The notes under the pieces were generated by a model, which made no database searches, was not told the DNA's origin, and saw nothing but the letters and a program-made list of their open reading frames with translations. Position numbers and translations under genes: made by a program. Below, in pieces: positions 14,080 to 21,252 of a stretch of DNA of 28,628 nt (positions are counted from its first letter, which is position 1; each line of letters begins with the position of its first letter). Origin of the DNA: Treponema sp. (GTDB lineage: Bacteria; Spirochaetota; Spirochaetia; Treponematales; Treponemataceae); the NCBI GenBank assembly GCA_016296205.1, contig JAEDJS010000024.1, positions 1-28,628 of the forward strand. Reading direction: 5' to 3'.

Positions 14080-14867
14080 GTGTTCAGGAAACAATAAATT
14101 CAGCAAAAAAAATTGTAATTAAAATCGGAAGCAATACTTTGGCTCAATCCGACGGAACTATCAACTATAAATTTATGGAAAATTTTTCTGCTCAGGTTGC
14201 CGCTCTTATGGCTCAAGGGAAACAAATTATTATTGTGTCTTCAGGAGCTCAGGTAAGTGGACTTTCTACAATCAGTGGATGGGCACACAAAAAAGATGTT
14301 CATTACAGACAGGCTCTTTGTTCAATTGGCCAGGTTGAACTTATGAACCGCTGGAGACAGGCTTTTGCAGAACACAAGATTCACGTTGGCCAGCTTTTGC
14401 TTACTAAAAATGATTTTGAAAACAGCCACGTTACTTTGAATATCCGCAACACAATGTTCACTCTTGTAGACGAAAACGTTATCCCAATCATCAACGAAAA
14501 TGATTCTGTTGCAACCGATGAATTTTCAATTGGTGATAACGATAACCTTTCTGCTCTCACAGCAAAATTGTGGAATGCCGATCTTTTAATTCTTTTTAGC
14601 GACATCGACGGTGTTTTTACAGACAATCCAAAAACTAACCCGGATGCAAAGCTTATTGAATTAGTTAATAATGTTTCAGAACTCCGCAACCAGATTAAAA
14701 TTGGCGAAACAAATTCTTTTGGCACTGGCGGAATCGAAACAAAATTGCAGTCAGCAGAACAATGCATGGAATACGAAATTCCAGTGCTCCTTGCCAATGG
14801 TTCTAAAGAAAACCTTCTTAGCGGACTTTACGATGGAAGTTTAAAAGGAACATTGTTCAGCAAATAA
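14076..14867 (+). CDS. proB: glutamate 5-kinase, short form without PUA domain
   Basis: First step of proline synthesis: ATP-dependent phosphorylation of glutamate to gamma-glutamyl phosphate, usually inhibited by proline. The 263 residues are an amino-acid-kinase domain: KIVIKIGSNTL (phosphate loop), IIIVSSGAQVSG, the glutamate-binding INENDSVATDEFSIGDNDNLSA, and LLILFSDIDGVFTDNP. Typical E. coli-like ProB has about 367 residues with a C-terminal PUA domain; this one ends after the kinase domain, as in several other lineages. It overlaps proA by four bases and ends 19 bases before proC. Feedback inhibition should still be possible because the proline site lies in the kinase domain. Confidence 0.97.
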   Translation: MSVQETINSAKKIVIKIGSNTLAQSDGTINYKFMENFSAQVAALMAQGKQIIIVSSGAQVSGLSTISGWAHKKDVHYRQALCSIGQVELMNRWRQAFAEHKIHVGQLLLTKNDFENSHVTLNIRNTMFTLVDENVIPIINENDSVATDEFSIGDNDNLSALTAKLWNADLLILFSDIDGVFTDNPKTNPDAKLIELVNNVSELRNQIKIGETNSFGTGGIETKLQSAEQCMEYEIPVLLANGSKENLLSGLYDGSLKGTLFSK

Positions 14868-14886
14868 TTTACCAGGAGGTATATAT

Positions 14887-15717
14887 ATGGAAAATGTCAC
14901 AGTAGGTTTTATCGGATGCGGATGCATGGGTGGTGCTCTTGCTACAGCAATGGCAAAAAAAATCAACAGTAATAATATTTATCTTTTAGCCAATCATTTT
15001 GATCATGCTAAAGCTCTGGCAGATAAAATAAATGCGGTTCCATGTGAAACTTACGATGATCTGATTAAAAATTCCAAATATATTTTCCTTGGAGTAAAGC
15101 CTAAAGATATTCCAACAGCAATCAAACAGCTTAAAAATGCCAGCAGAAATACAGGTGTTGCAATTAATTCCCAGAAAATCATTATTTCAATGGCAGCCGG
15201 AGTAAGCATTTCTTCAATTAACAGTCACCTTCTTGCCAGCGACACCGACGTTTTTAGAATTATGCCAAACCTTCCTGCAACCTGTGGCCAGGCAATGACA
15301 GCCATGTGCGAAGACGAAGGCAATTTACCAGAAAATACAGAAACAGTTAAAGCATTACTGGAAAGTGCAGGTGTTGTAGAAATTGTTCCGGAAAAGTTGA
15401 TGGATGCAGTAACTGCAATTAGTGGTAGTGGTCCAGCCTATGGTTTTATGTTTATCGAAGCTTTAGCTGATGCCGCAGTACGATTCGGTATGCCACGCAA
15501 ACAAGCTTATGTTTATGCGGCTCAAACTTTAAAAGGGGCTGCAACGATGGCAATGGAAGACGGCCGTTCAATTAGCGAGCTTAAAGACGCAGTTTGTTCA
15601 CCAGCAGGAACAACAATCGAAGGTGTTGCCGCCTTAGAGAAATATGGTTTTAGAAATGCAGTAATTCAGGGAGCAAGTGCCGCTTACGGCAAATCAGTTG
15701 AATTAGCCAAAAAATAA
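14887..15717 (+). CDS. proC: pyrroline-5-carboxylate reductase
   Basis: Last step of proline synthesis: NAD(P)H-dependent reduction of 1-pyrroline-5-carboxylate to proline. 276 residues, normal for ProC. The Rossmann fingerprint VGFIGCGCMGGALA is at the N-terminus, FRIMPNLPATCGQAMTAM follows, and the C-terminal dimer domain has the family signature AISGSGPAYGFMFIEALADAAVRFG and SPAGTTIEGVAALE. A full ribosome site AGGAGG (14874-14879) lies seven bases before the ATG, the strongest in the operon. The end overlaps the converging acetyltransferase gene by 34 bases, and the operon terminator falls inside that gene. Confidence 0.97.
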   Translation: MENVTVGFIGCGCMGGALATAMAKKINSNNIYLLANHFDHAKALADKINAVPCETYDDLIKNSKYIFLGVKPKDIPTAIKQLKNASRNTGVAINSQKIIISMAAGVSISSINSHLLASDTDVFRIMPNLPATCGQAMTAMCEDEGNLPENTETVKALLESAGVVEIVPEKLMDAVTAISGSGPAYGFMFIEALADAAVRFGMPRKQAYVYAAQTLKGAATMAMEDGRSISELKDAVCSPAGTTIEGVAALEKYGFRNAVIQGASAAYGKSVELAKK

Positions 15718-16541
15718 GTAATTCTATATTGCCCAGTTAAAACAAACCCGGCTTTGGAATATGAACTAATAGCTGCCCGGTTTGTTTTCTTTACAAAAAG
15801 TACTGTTTTTATTCCCACTGTTGCGTACAATTTACCAATAAATCTTACAAGATAACCGGCATATCTTTTTCCTCGATATTGTTCCTTGGTAAAAACACCG
15901 CCAATCTGAACAACGTTTTTCCCTCTTGCATTGGTGTGAGCTTTAGAAATATATTCTTTGCCATTATCAATAGCAAATACAGTTTGAGTTCGTAAAATAT
16001 TTTCAAGATTGAGTCTTTCACTGGCAAGGTTGATTGTGGCACTTAATGGAAGAACTTCGATGTTAACATAATCCTTGTGCATATCAAATAACTTATCTGC
16101 ATCATCAACACCGCATTTTTTAATTACGTGAGATCCAATAGTTTTTTCGATTGGTTCGTCATCACTCTGGAACTCCATAAAATTATAATCCCGAACTTCA
16201 TCAATTCTATCTAACGGCAAACCGGCAATAATACCCTGCAAAAAATCTGTCCCATACAATTCACCGCTTATGCAATAAACATGATTTTTTTCAAAAAATT
16301 TTGAAAACATTGTAGAAAGTTGTTTATTTGTCTGGGGAATACAATGAAAAACAATTCGAGTACGAATATTATATGAAATTACAGCAAGCAGCTCATTAGA
16401 ATTATCTCTAAACAGAAAAATACTTTTGTCTTTTTCCAAAATCCGCTGCATAAGACCACAACATTTTTTTTCATTAGGGAGAACAAATTTTTCTGCCTCT
16501 AAAAACAATCCGTTTTCTGGAGTAGCAAATTCAATTTTCAT
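15684..16541 (-). CDS. GNAT-family acetyltransferase with a long N-terminal domain
   Basis: A 285-residue protein. The C-terminal half (about 140-285) is a GNAT acetyltransferase: QIGGVFTKEQYRGKRYAGYLV gives strand 4 and the acetyl-CoA pyrophosphate loop (Q-x-x-G-K-x-x-A), and NRAAISSYSKAGFVLTGQYRITYF is the closing region. The N-terminal half (1-135) is a second, weaker alpha/beta unit with no motif I can name, so the protein may be a two-lobed GNAT in which one lobe is inactive. The acceptor is unknown. The start at 16541 overlaps the upstream gene's stop by four bases (ATGA); an ATG at 16556 would add five residues. No good ribosome site precedes either, which supports coupling to the upstream gene. 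It converges on proC. Confidence 0.82.
   Translation of the reverse strand: MKIEFATPENGLFLEAEKFVLPNEKKCCGLMQRILEKDKSIFLFRDNSNELLAVISYNIRTRIVFHCIPQTNKQLSTMFSKFFEKNHVYCISGELYGTDFLQGIIAGLPLDRIDEVRDYNFMEFQSDDEPIEKTIGSHVIKKCGVDDADKLFDMHKDYVNIEVLPLSATINLASERLNLENILRTQTVFAIDNGKEYISKAHTNARGKNVVQIGGVFTKEQYRGKRYAGYLVRFIGKLYATVGIKTVLFVKKTNRAAISSYSKAGFVLTGQYRITYFLANSTDLP
15740..15792 (+). terminator. proABC terminator inside the converging acetyltransferase gene
   Basis: AAACAAACCCGG (15740-15751) pairs with CCCGGTTTGTTT (15776-15787), with one mismatched position, and is followed by TCTTT. It lies 22 bases past the proC stop and within the C-terminal codons of the minus-strand GNAT gene. Confidence 0.65.
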
Positions 16542-17515
16542 TTTATTTGGTTCCATTCATATTGTATACCAGCTTCTTCAAGTTGTCTAAAAATATTTTG
16601 ATACGCTGCTTTTTCCAGTTTTTTCTCAGTAAAAATTTTAAGTAAAATATCAGTTGATTTTAAATCATTGTCACGGATTGTTCTAATAATGCAATTAACA
16701 AAGTCAACATCTTTTAATTCTGGATAAAAAATAGGAATTCCCAAAATTCGATTATGATTTCTGTGGGTGTTCAGGAGAGCAAAATCGTGCATACTCAACA
16801 TTCTGATTTTTTTCCCAAGATCAATTATTTCTTCACAATCCTTTGCAACCTTTATAAAATCTTCATTAGAAATTTCACCAAGTTCCTTTATTGTTAATAC
16901 AGGGTGAACATCAATCAGCTCATAAGGAACTTTTTTTATTGAAATATGTTTGATTGAATAATGCACCCGGATTGTACCGTTTGCCAGACAATTTTTCATT
17001 TCATTTTCTATAACAAAAAATTTCTGATATTTATCACCAAGATTTTTGTCGCAGAAAATTATTTTATCTTCGTTTTTTGAACCATACAAATTTAAAATAT
17101 CCGAAGTTATATCAAACAACCCCTGAATTTTTTTTGCATCTCCCGGAAAAGAACTTACACAAATATTGCTCTTTAGGCAAACAATTTCGTTGCGGCAAAC
17201 AATTGGATCATTAATTGATTTCTGCAAATCCTGCAGCTTTTTATACAAATGATTTTTAAAACGCTCAAAGGGAACTGCCACCATCAAAAAATTATTGCTG
17301 TCGTAATCAATACAATATTCAGGGCACTCAATCGATTTTAAATATTCACTTATAAAACCAATAATTTGCTGGCAAAAAAGAGGCTCGCTTTGTGAACCAA
17401 ATTTTTCAATGACCTCACTTAGTTCAAGCCTAATCAACAGGAACAGGAAAGGAGAAATTTCTTTTGACTTCTTTTTAAGCTTCAAACAGAATAACTTCTT
17501 TTCTTTTTCGGTCAT
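16538..17515 (-). CDS. degenerate GGDEF-EAL protein, truncated
   Basis: A 325-residue protein. Residues about 20-155 follow the layout of a GGDEF (diguanylate cyclase) domain, but the signature loop reads YDSNNF (71-76) instead of GGDEF, and the metal-binding Asp of the first strand is replaced (LIRLELSEVIEKFG). Residues about 168-320 follow the start of an EAL domain: ENEMKNCLANGTIRVHYSIKHI in place of 'E-x-x-L...YQPI', LIDVHP in place of the EAL loop (200-205), then NEDFIKVAKDCEEIIDLGKKI and LLKIFTE (the E-x-T-E strand). It stops at IQYEWNQIK, just where the DDFG metal motif should begin. Neither synthesis nor breakdown of c-di-GMP is therefore expected. It could be a nucleotide or protein receptor, or a decaying gene. 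The stop overlaps the next gene by four bases. No signal or membrane segment. Confidence 0.66.
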   Translation of the reverse strand: MTEKEKKLFCLKLKKKSKEISPFLFLLIRLELSEVIEKFGSQSEPLFCQQIIGFISEYLKSIECPEYCIDYDSNNFLMVAVPFERFKNHLYKKLQDLQKSINDPIVCRNEIVCLKSNICVSSFPGDAKKIQGLFDITSDILNLYGSKNEDKIIFCDKNLGDKYQKFFVIENEMKNCLANGTIRVHYSIKHISIKKVPYELIDVHPVLTIKELGEISNEDFIKVAKDCEEIIDLGKKIRMLSMHDFALLNTHRNHNRILGIPIFYPELKDVDFVNCIIRTIRDNDLKSTDILLKIFTEKKLEKAAYQNIFRQLEEAGIQYEWNQIK

Positions 17516-17540
17516 AATTTAATTCAAAAGCAGGCGTTAA

Positions 17541-18902
17541 TTAGTTTCTAAAACTATGAATTGGAGCAGGAATTCTACCGCCACGGTTAATAAAGTCTGC
17601 ACAACCAAATTTGCTTACTTTCATACAAGGCATTCCACCAAGCAAACCGCCAAATTCAACCCATTCACCTTCTTTCTTACCTGGTGCTGGAATAATGCGG
17701 ACTGCAGTTGTTTTGCTGTTTACCATACCGATTGCAAATTCATCTGCCATAATACCAGAAATTGTTGTAGCCGGAGTATCACCTGGAATTGCAATCATAT
17801 CAAGACCAACTGAACAAACTGTTGTCATTGCTTCAAGCTTTTCAAGACAAATTGAACCAGTATTTACAGCATTAATCATTCCTTCATCTTCACTAACAGG
17901 AATAAATGCACCGCTAAGACCACCAACATTTGTAGAAGCCATAACGCCGCCTTTTTTTACCATATCAGTAAGCATTGCAAGAGCAGCAGTTGTTCCTGGT
18001 CCACCACAACCTTCAATTCCCATTTCTTCAATAATACGTGCAACTGAATCACCAACAGCTGGAGTTGGAGCCAAAGAAAGATCAAGAATACCAAAATCTA
18101 CACCAAGGCGTTTTGCCGCTTCACTACCAACCATCTGACCCATTCGAGTAATTTTAAAGGCCATTTTTTTAATTCCGTCTGCCAGTTCGTTAATTGGTTT
18201 TCCTTTATATTCACGGGCTGCCGCAAGAATAACTCCAGGTCCACTAACACCAACGTTGATTACAGTATCGGCTTCTCCTGGACCATGGAAAGCACCAGCC
18301 ATAAATGGATTGTCTTCAGGAGCATTACAGAAAACAACAAGTTTTGCACAACCATTTACGTCGCAATCTTTACTTGCTTCTGCAGTCTTTTTAATAACAT
18401 CACCCATTATTTTAACAGCATCCATGTTAATTCCACTTTTTGTTGAACCAACATTTACGCTTGAACAAACAAAATCAGTTGTAGCCAAAGCTTCTGGAAT
18501 ACTTTCCATCAAAATTCTATCTGCTGGAGTAATTCCTTTCTGAACCAAAGCACTGAATCCACCAAGGAAGTTAACTCCTAATTCTTTTGCACATCTATTC
18601 AAAGTTTTGCAGTAATCAACATAGCTTTTTGCGTTACTTGCTCCAGCTACAAGAGAAATTGGTGTAACAGAAATTCGTTTGTTAATAATCGGAACACCAT
18701 ATTCCTTTTCAATATCCTGACCAGTTTTAACAAGATTTCCTGCTTTATGCATAATTTTGTCATAAATTTTATCGCAGGCACGTTTTGAATCACTATCTGC
18801 ACAATCAAGCAAACTGATTCCCATTGTAATACAACGAACATCAAGTTTGTGGCGCATAAACATATTAACTGTTTCTTGAATTTCAACTGGTGAAAAAATC
18901 AT
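17541..18902 (-). CDS. UPF0210 (PFL-like, DUF711) family protein
   Basis: A 453-residue cytoplasmic protein of the conserved UPF0210 family, whose structure resembles glycyl-radical (pyruvate formate-lyase-like) barrels, though the biochemical function is not established. Recognisable stretches are MIFSPVEIQETVNMFMRHKLDVRCITMGISL at the start, FVCSSVNVGSTKSGINMDAV, INVGVSGPGVI and EEMGIEGCGGPGTTAALAML, and a C-terminal GGRIPAPIHSF. Family members are usually about 450 residues, so this is full length. The start at 18902 is preferred to 18965 because AGGA lies seven bases upstream and the extra 21 residues are unlike the family. In many bacteria a UPF0237 ACT-domain gene is its neighbour; here that gene lies 16.3 kb away. 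It is followed after 25 bases by the degenerate GGDEF-EAL gene, so the two may be in one operon. Confidence 0.93.
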   Translation of the reverse strand: MIFSPVEIQETVNMFMRHKLDVRCITMGISLLDCADSDSKRACDKIYDKIMHKAGNLVKTGQDIEKEYGVPIINKRISVTPISLVAGASNAKSYVDYCKTLNRCAKELGVNFLGGFSALVQKGITPADRILMESIPEALATTDFVCSSVNVGSTKSGINMDAVKIMGDVIKKTAEASKDCDVNGCAKLVVFCNAPEDNPFMAGAFHGPGEADTVINVGVSGPGVILAAAREYKGKPINELADGIKKMAFKITRMGQMVGSEAAKRLGVDFGILDLSLAPTPAVGDSVARIIEEMGIEGCGGPGTTAALAMLTDMVKKGGVMASTNVGGLSGAFIPVSEDEGMINAVNTGSICLEKLEAMTTVCSVGLDMIAIPGDTPATTISGIMADEFAIGMVNSKTTAVRIIPAPGKKEGEWVEFGGLLGGMPCMKVSKFGCADFINRGGRIPAPIHSFRN

Positions 18903-19063
18903 CTTAAATTCCTCTATATTATTGAAAGTATTTTCTATTTTACTAAAATAAATCAATAATATCAATCAAATCAGCATATAATTCATGTTGAATAAAAACT
19001 TCCACCAGGAATTCCAACAAATTTCCCCTGATATAACTAATTCAATTTGCCTGAATCAAATTC

Positions 19064-19092
19064 TTGTAAATTCCAAATTCTGGGTTTATAAT
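19064..19092 (+). promoter_or_regulatory. promoter of the first acyl-CoA ligase gene
   Basis: TTGTAA (19064-19069), a 17-bp spacer and TATAAT (19087-19092); the RNA would start near 19099. The -10 region TTTATAATTTAA is repeated 18 bases further on (19104-19114), possibly a second start. The rest of the 234-bp gap back to the UPF0210 gene shows nothing else clear. Confidence 0.55.
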
Positions 19093-19136
19093 TTAACACA
19101 GATTTATAATTTAAACAAAAATCGGAGCAAAATTAA

Positions 19137-20777
19137 ATGCCTATTCAAAATTATCTCGAAAACAATGCAAAAAATTTTCCTAACGAAATTGCACTTGTTG
19201 AATTAAACCCAGAAGTAAAAGATACACGAAGAATCACCTGGAAAGATTACGACTTAACTCAACCAGAACCTTTCCTTCCTTACCGCCGCCAGATTACATG
19301 GTCTGTTTTTGACGAAAAAGCCAACCGCTGTGCTAACATGCTTTTGGAACGAGGTGTAAAAAAAGGCGACAAAGTTGGCATTCTTCTGATGAATTGTCTT
19401 GAATGGCTCCCAATTTATTTTGGTATTCTCAAAACTGGTGCTCTTGCCGTTCCACTTAATTTCCGGTATGCCAGCGATGAAATCGATTATTGTGTTGATT
19501 TAGCCGACATTTCTGTTCTCTTTTTTGGCCCGGAATTTATCGGACGAATTGAAGAAATTGCAGACAAGTTGATTCAGCATCGTCTATTAATATTTGTTGG
19601 CGAAGGAACTTGTCCAACTTTTAGCGAAGATTACATCAACATGGTTGCAGATTCTTCCAGCCAGAATCCAGGAATTCAACTTTCCGATGACGATTATGGC
19701 GCAATTTATTTTTCCAGCGGCACAACTGGTTTCCCAAAAGCAATTCTTCACAAGCACCGTGCATTAGTACATGCCGCCAAAACTGAACAGGCTCACCACA
19801 AACAATCAAAAGACGACAACTTCCTTTGTATTCCTCCACTTTACCACACAGGAGCAAAAATGCATTGGTTTGGTTCATTAATCAGTGGAAGTAAAGCAGT
19901 TCTTTTACGAGGCACAAAACCAGAATTTATTCTCAAAGCAATCAGCGAAGAACATTGTACAATCTGCTGGCTTCTTGTTCCATGGGCTCAGGATATTCTT
20001 GATGCATTGGATCGGGGAGATGTTAAAATTGCGGATTACAAACTTGATCAGTGGCGACTTATGCATATTGGTGCACAGCCAGTTCCAAAAAAGTTGATTG
20101 AAGACTGGAAGAAATATTTCCCACAACACGATTACGATACAAACTACGGGCTTTCAGAGTCAATTGGGCCAGGATGTGTTCACCTTGGGCTTGAAAACAC
20201 AAATAAAATTGGTGCCATTGGAATTGCCGGTTATGGCTGGGAAGTTCGAATCGTAGACGAAAACCGCCAGACTGTTAAACAGGGAGAAGTTGGTGAACTT
20301 GCGGTTAAAGGTCCAGGCGTTATGTGCTGCTACTATAAAAATCAAAAGGCTACAGAAGAAGTTCTAGACCAGGAAGGATGGCTGTACACAGGTGATATGG
20401 CTATGCAGGATTCAGAAGGATTCTACTACCTTGTTGACCGCAAAAAAGACGTTATCATTATGGGGGGCGAAAATATTTACCCAGTTCAAATTGAAGATTT
20501 CCTTCACAAGATGGATTCAATTAAAGACGTTGCAGTTATTGGTCTTGCAGATAAGCGACTTGGCGAAATTTCATGCGCAATTATCGAAGTAAAACCTGGC
20601 TACACTTGTACAGAAGAAGATGTAAACAAATTCTGTCTTGCTCTTCCAAAATACAAACGCCCGCGAAAAATTATCTTTGCACCAGTTTTGCGTAACCCAA
20701 CCGGTAAAATCGAAAAACCAAAGTTAAGAGAAATGTACCGCACCGAAGACCCATTCGCCTCCATGCGCCAAGACTAG
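19137..20777 (+). CDS. AMP-forming acyl-CoA ligase
   Basis: A 546-residue member of the ANL superfamily, which activates a carboxylic acid to an acyl-adenylate and transfers it to CoA. Motifs in order: FSSGTTGFPKAI (P-loop, A3), NYGLSESIGPG (A5), YTGDMAM (A7, Asp holds the ribose), DRKKDVIIMGGENIYPVQIE (hinge and A8) and NPTGKIEKPKLRE (A10, catalytic Lys). The length and the CPPLYHTGA-like LCIPPLYHTGAKMHW segment suggest a medium- or long-chain, or aryl, acid ligase, but the substrate cannot be fixed. CGGAG (19123-19127) precedes the ATG by nine bases. It is followed by a long repeat array rather than a gene, so the second ligase is independently expressed. Confidence 0.9.
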   Translation: MPIQNYLENNAKNFPNEIALVELNPEVKDTRRITWKDYDLTQPEPFLPYRRQITWSVFDEKANRCANMLLERGVKKGDKVGILLMNCLEWLPIYFGILKTGALAVPLNFRYASDEIDYCVDLADISVLFFGPEFIGRIEEIADKLIQHRLLIFVGEGTCPTFSEDYINMVADSSSQNPGIQLSDDDYGAIYFSSGTTGFPKAILHKHRALVHAAKTEQAHHKQSKDDNFLCIPPLYHTGAKMHWFGSLISGSKAVLLRGTKPEFILKAISEEHCTICWLLVPWAQDILDALDRGDVKIADYKLDQWRLMHIGAQPVPKKLIEDWKKYFPQHDYDTNYGLSESIGPGCVHLGLENTNKIGAIGIAGYGWEVRIVDENRQTVKQGEVGELAVKGPGVMCCYYKNQKATEEVLDQEGWLYTGDMAMQDSEGFYYLVDRKKDVIIMGGENIYPVQIEDFLHKMDSIKDVAVIGLADKRLGEISCAIIEVKPGYTCTEEDVNKFCLALPKYKRPRKIIFAPVLRNPTGKIEKPKLREMYRTEDPFASMRQD

Positions 20778-20797
20778 ACCCTTCATTCCTCAAACTA

Positions 20798-21144
20798 TTT
20801 CATTCCGCACAAAGAGTGTCATTCCGCACTAAGTGTGTCATTCCGGGCTAAGAGTGTCATTCCGGGCTAAGTGTGTCATTCCGGACCTGATCCGGAATCT
20901 CTTTGGAGAGAGATCCTGAATCACGTTCAGGATGACAATGGTTGGTGTCATTCCGGGCTAAGAGTGTCATTCCGCACTAAGAGTGTCATTCCGGACCTGA
21001 TCCGGAATCTCTTTGGAGAGAGATCCTGAATCACGTTCAGGATGACAATGGTTGGTGTCATTCCGGGCTAAGTGCGTCATTCCGGGCAAAGACTGTCATT
21101 CCGGGCTAAGTGTGTCATTCCGGACCTGATCCGGAATCTCTTTT
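20798..21144 (+). repeat. TGTCAT repeat array with 110-bp higher-order unit
   Basis: Nine 19-bp units of the type TGTCATTCCGGGCTAAGAG (at 20798, 20817, 20836, 20855, 20946, 20965, 21056, 21075, 21094) surround two complete copies of a 64-bp imperfect palindrome (20874-20937, 20984-21047) that starts TGTCATTCCGG and ends CAGGATGACA; a third copy is cut at 21144. Each complete palindrome is followed by ATGGTTGG. The two long copies are 110 bp apart and look identical, so a block has duplicated. No open frame here is credible. The rest of the 475-bp gap holds the promoter of the second ligase. Confidence 0.9.
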
Positions 21145-21167
21145 CATAATAACATTTAAGTTAATTT

Positions 21168-21193
21168 TTAGGCAATTACATTAAAATGCCTAA
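21168..21193. promoter_or_regulatory. inverted repeat upstream of the second acyl-CoA ligase promoter
   Basis: TTAGGCA (21168-21174) and TGCCTAA (21187-21193) with a 12-bp centre end five bases before the -35 box, a position suited to an activator or repressor dimer. The regulator is unknown. Confidence 0.4.
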
Positions 21194-21197
21194 CTAC

Positions 21198-21226
21198 TTC
21201 ACATAGTTTAAATTTTATGCAATAAT
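21198..21226 (+). promoter_or_regulatory. promoter of the second acyl-CoA ligase gene
   Basis: TTCACA (21198-21203), a 17-bp spacer and AATAAT (21221-21226); one mismatch to consensus in each box. The leader of about 20 bases contains GAGG (21244-21247). Confidence 0.55.
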
Positions 21227-21252
21227 AAATCAAAATCCCAAGCGAGGTAATT

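Noticed and set aside
18985..19206. A 73-codon plus-strand open frame before the first acyl-CoA ligase
   Set aside because: It overlaps the start of the ligase in another frame, has Asn/Ile/Lys-biased low-complexity sequence and no ribosome site.
20798..21144. A CRISPR array
   Set aside because: Units are 19 bp with no unique spacers, palindromes interrupt them, and no cas gene is near.
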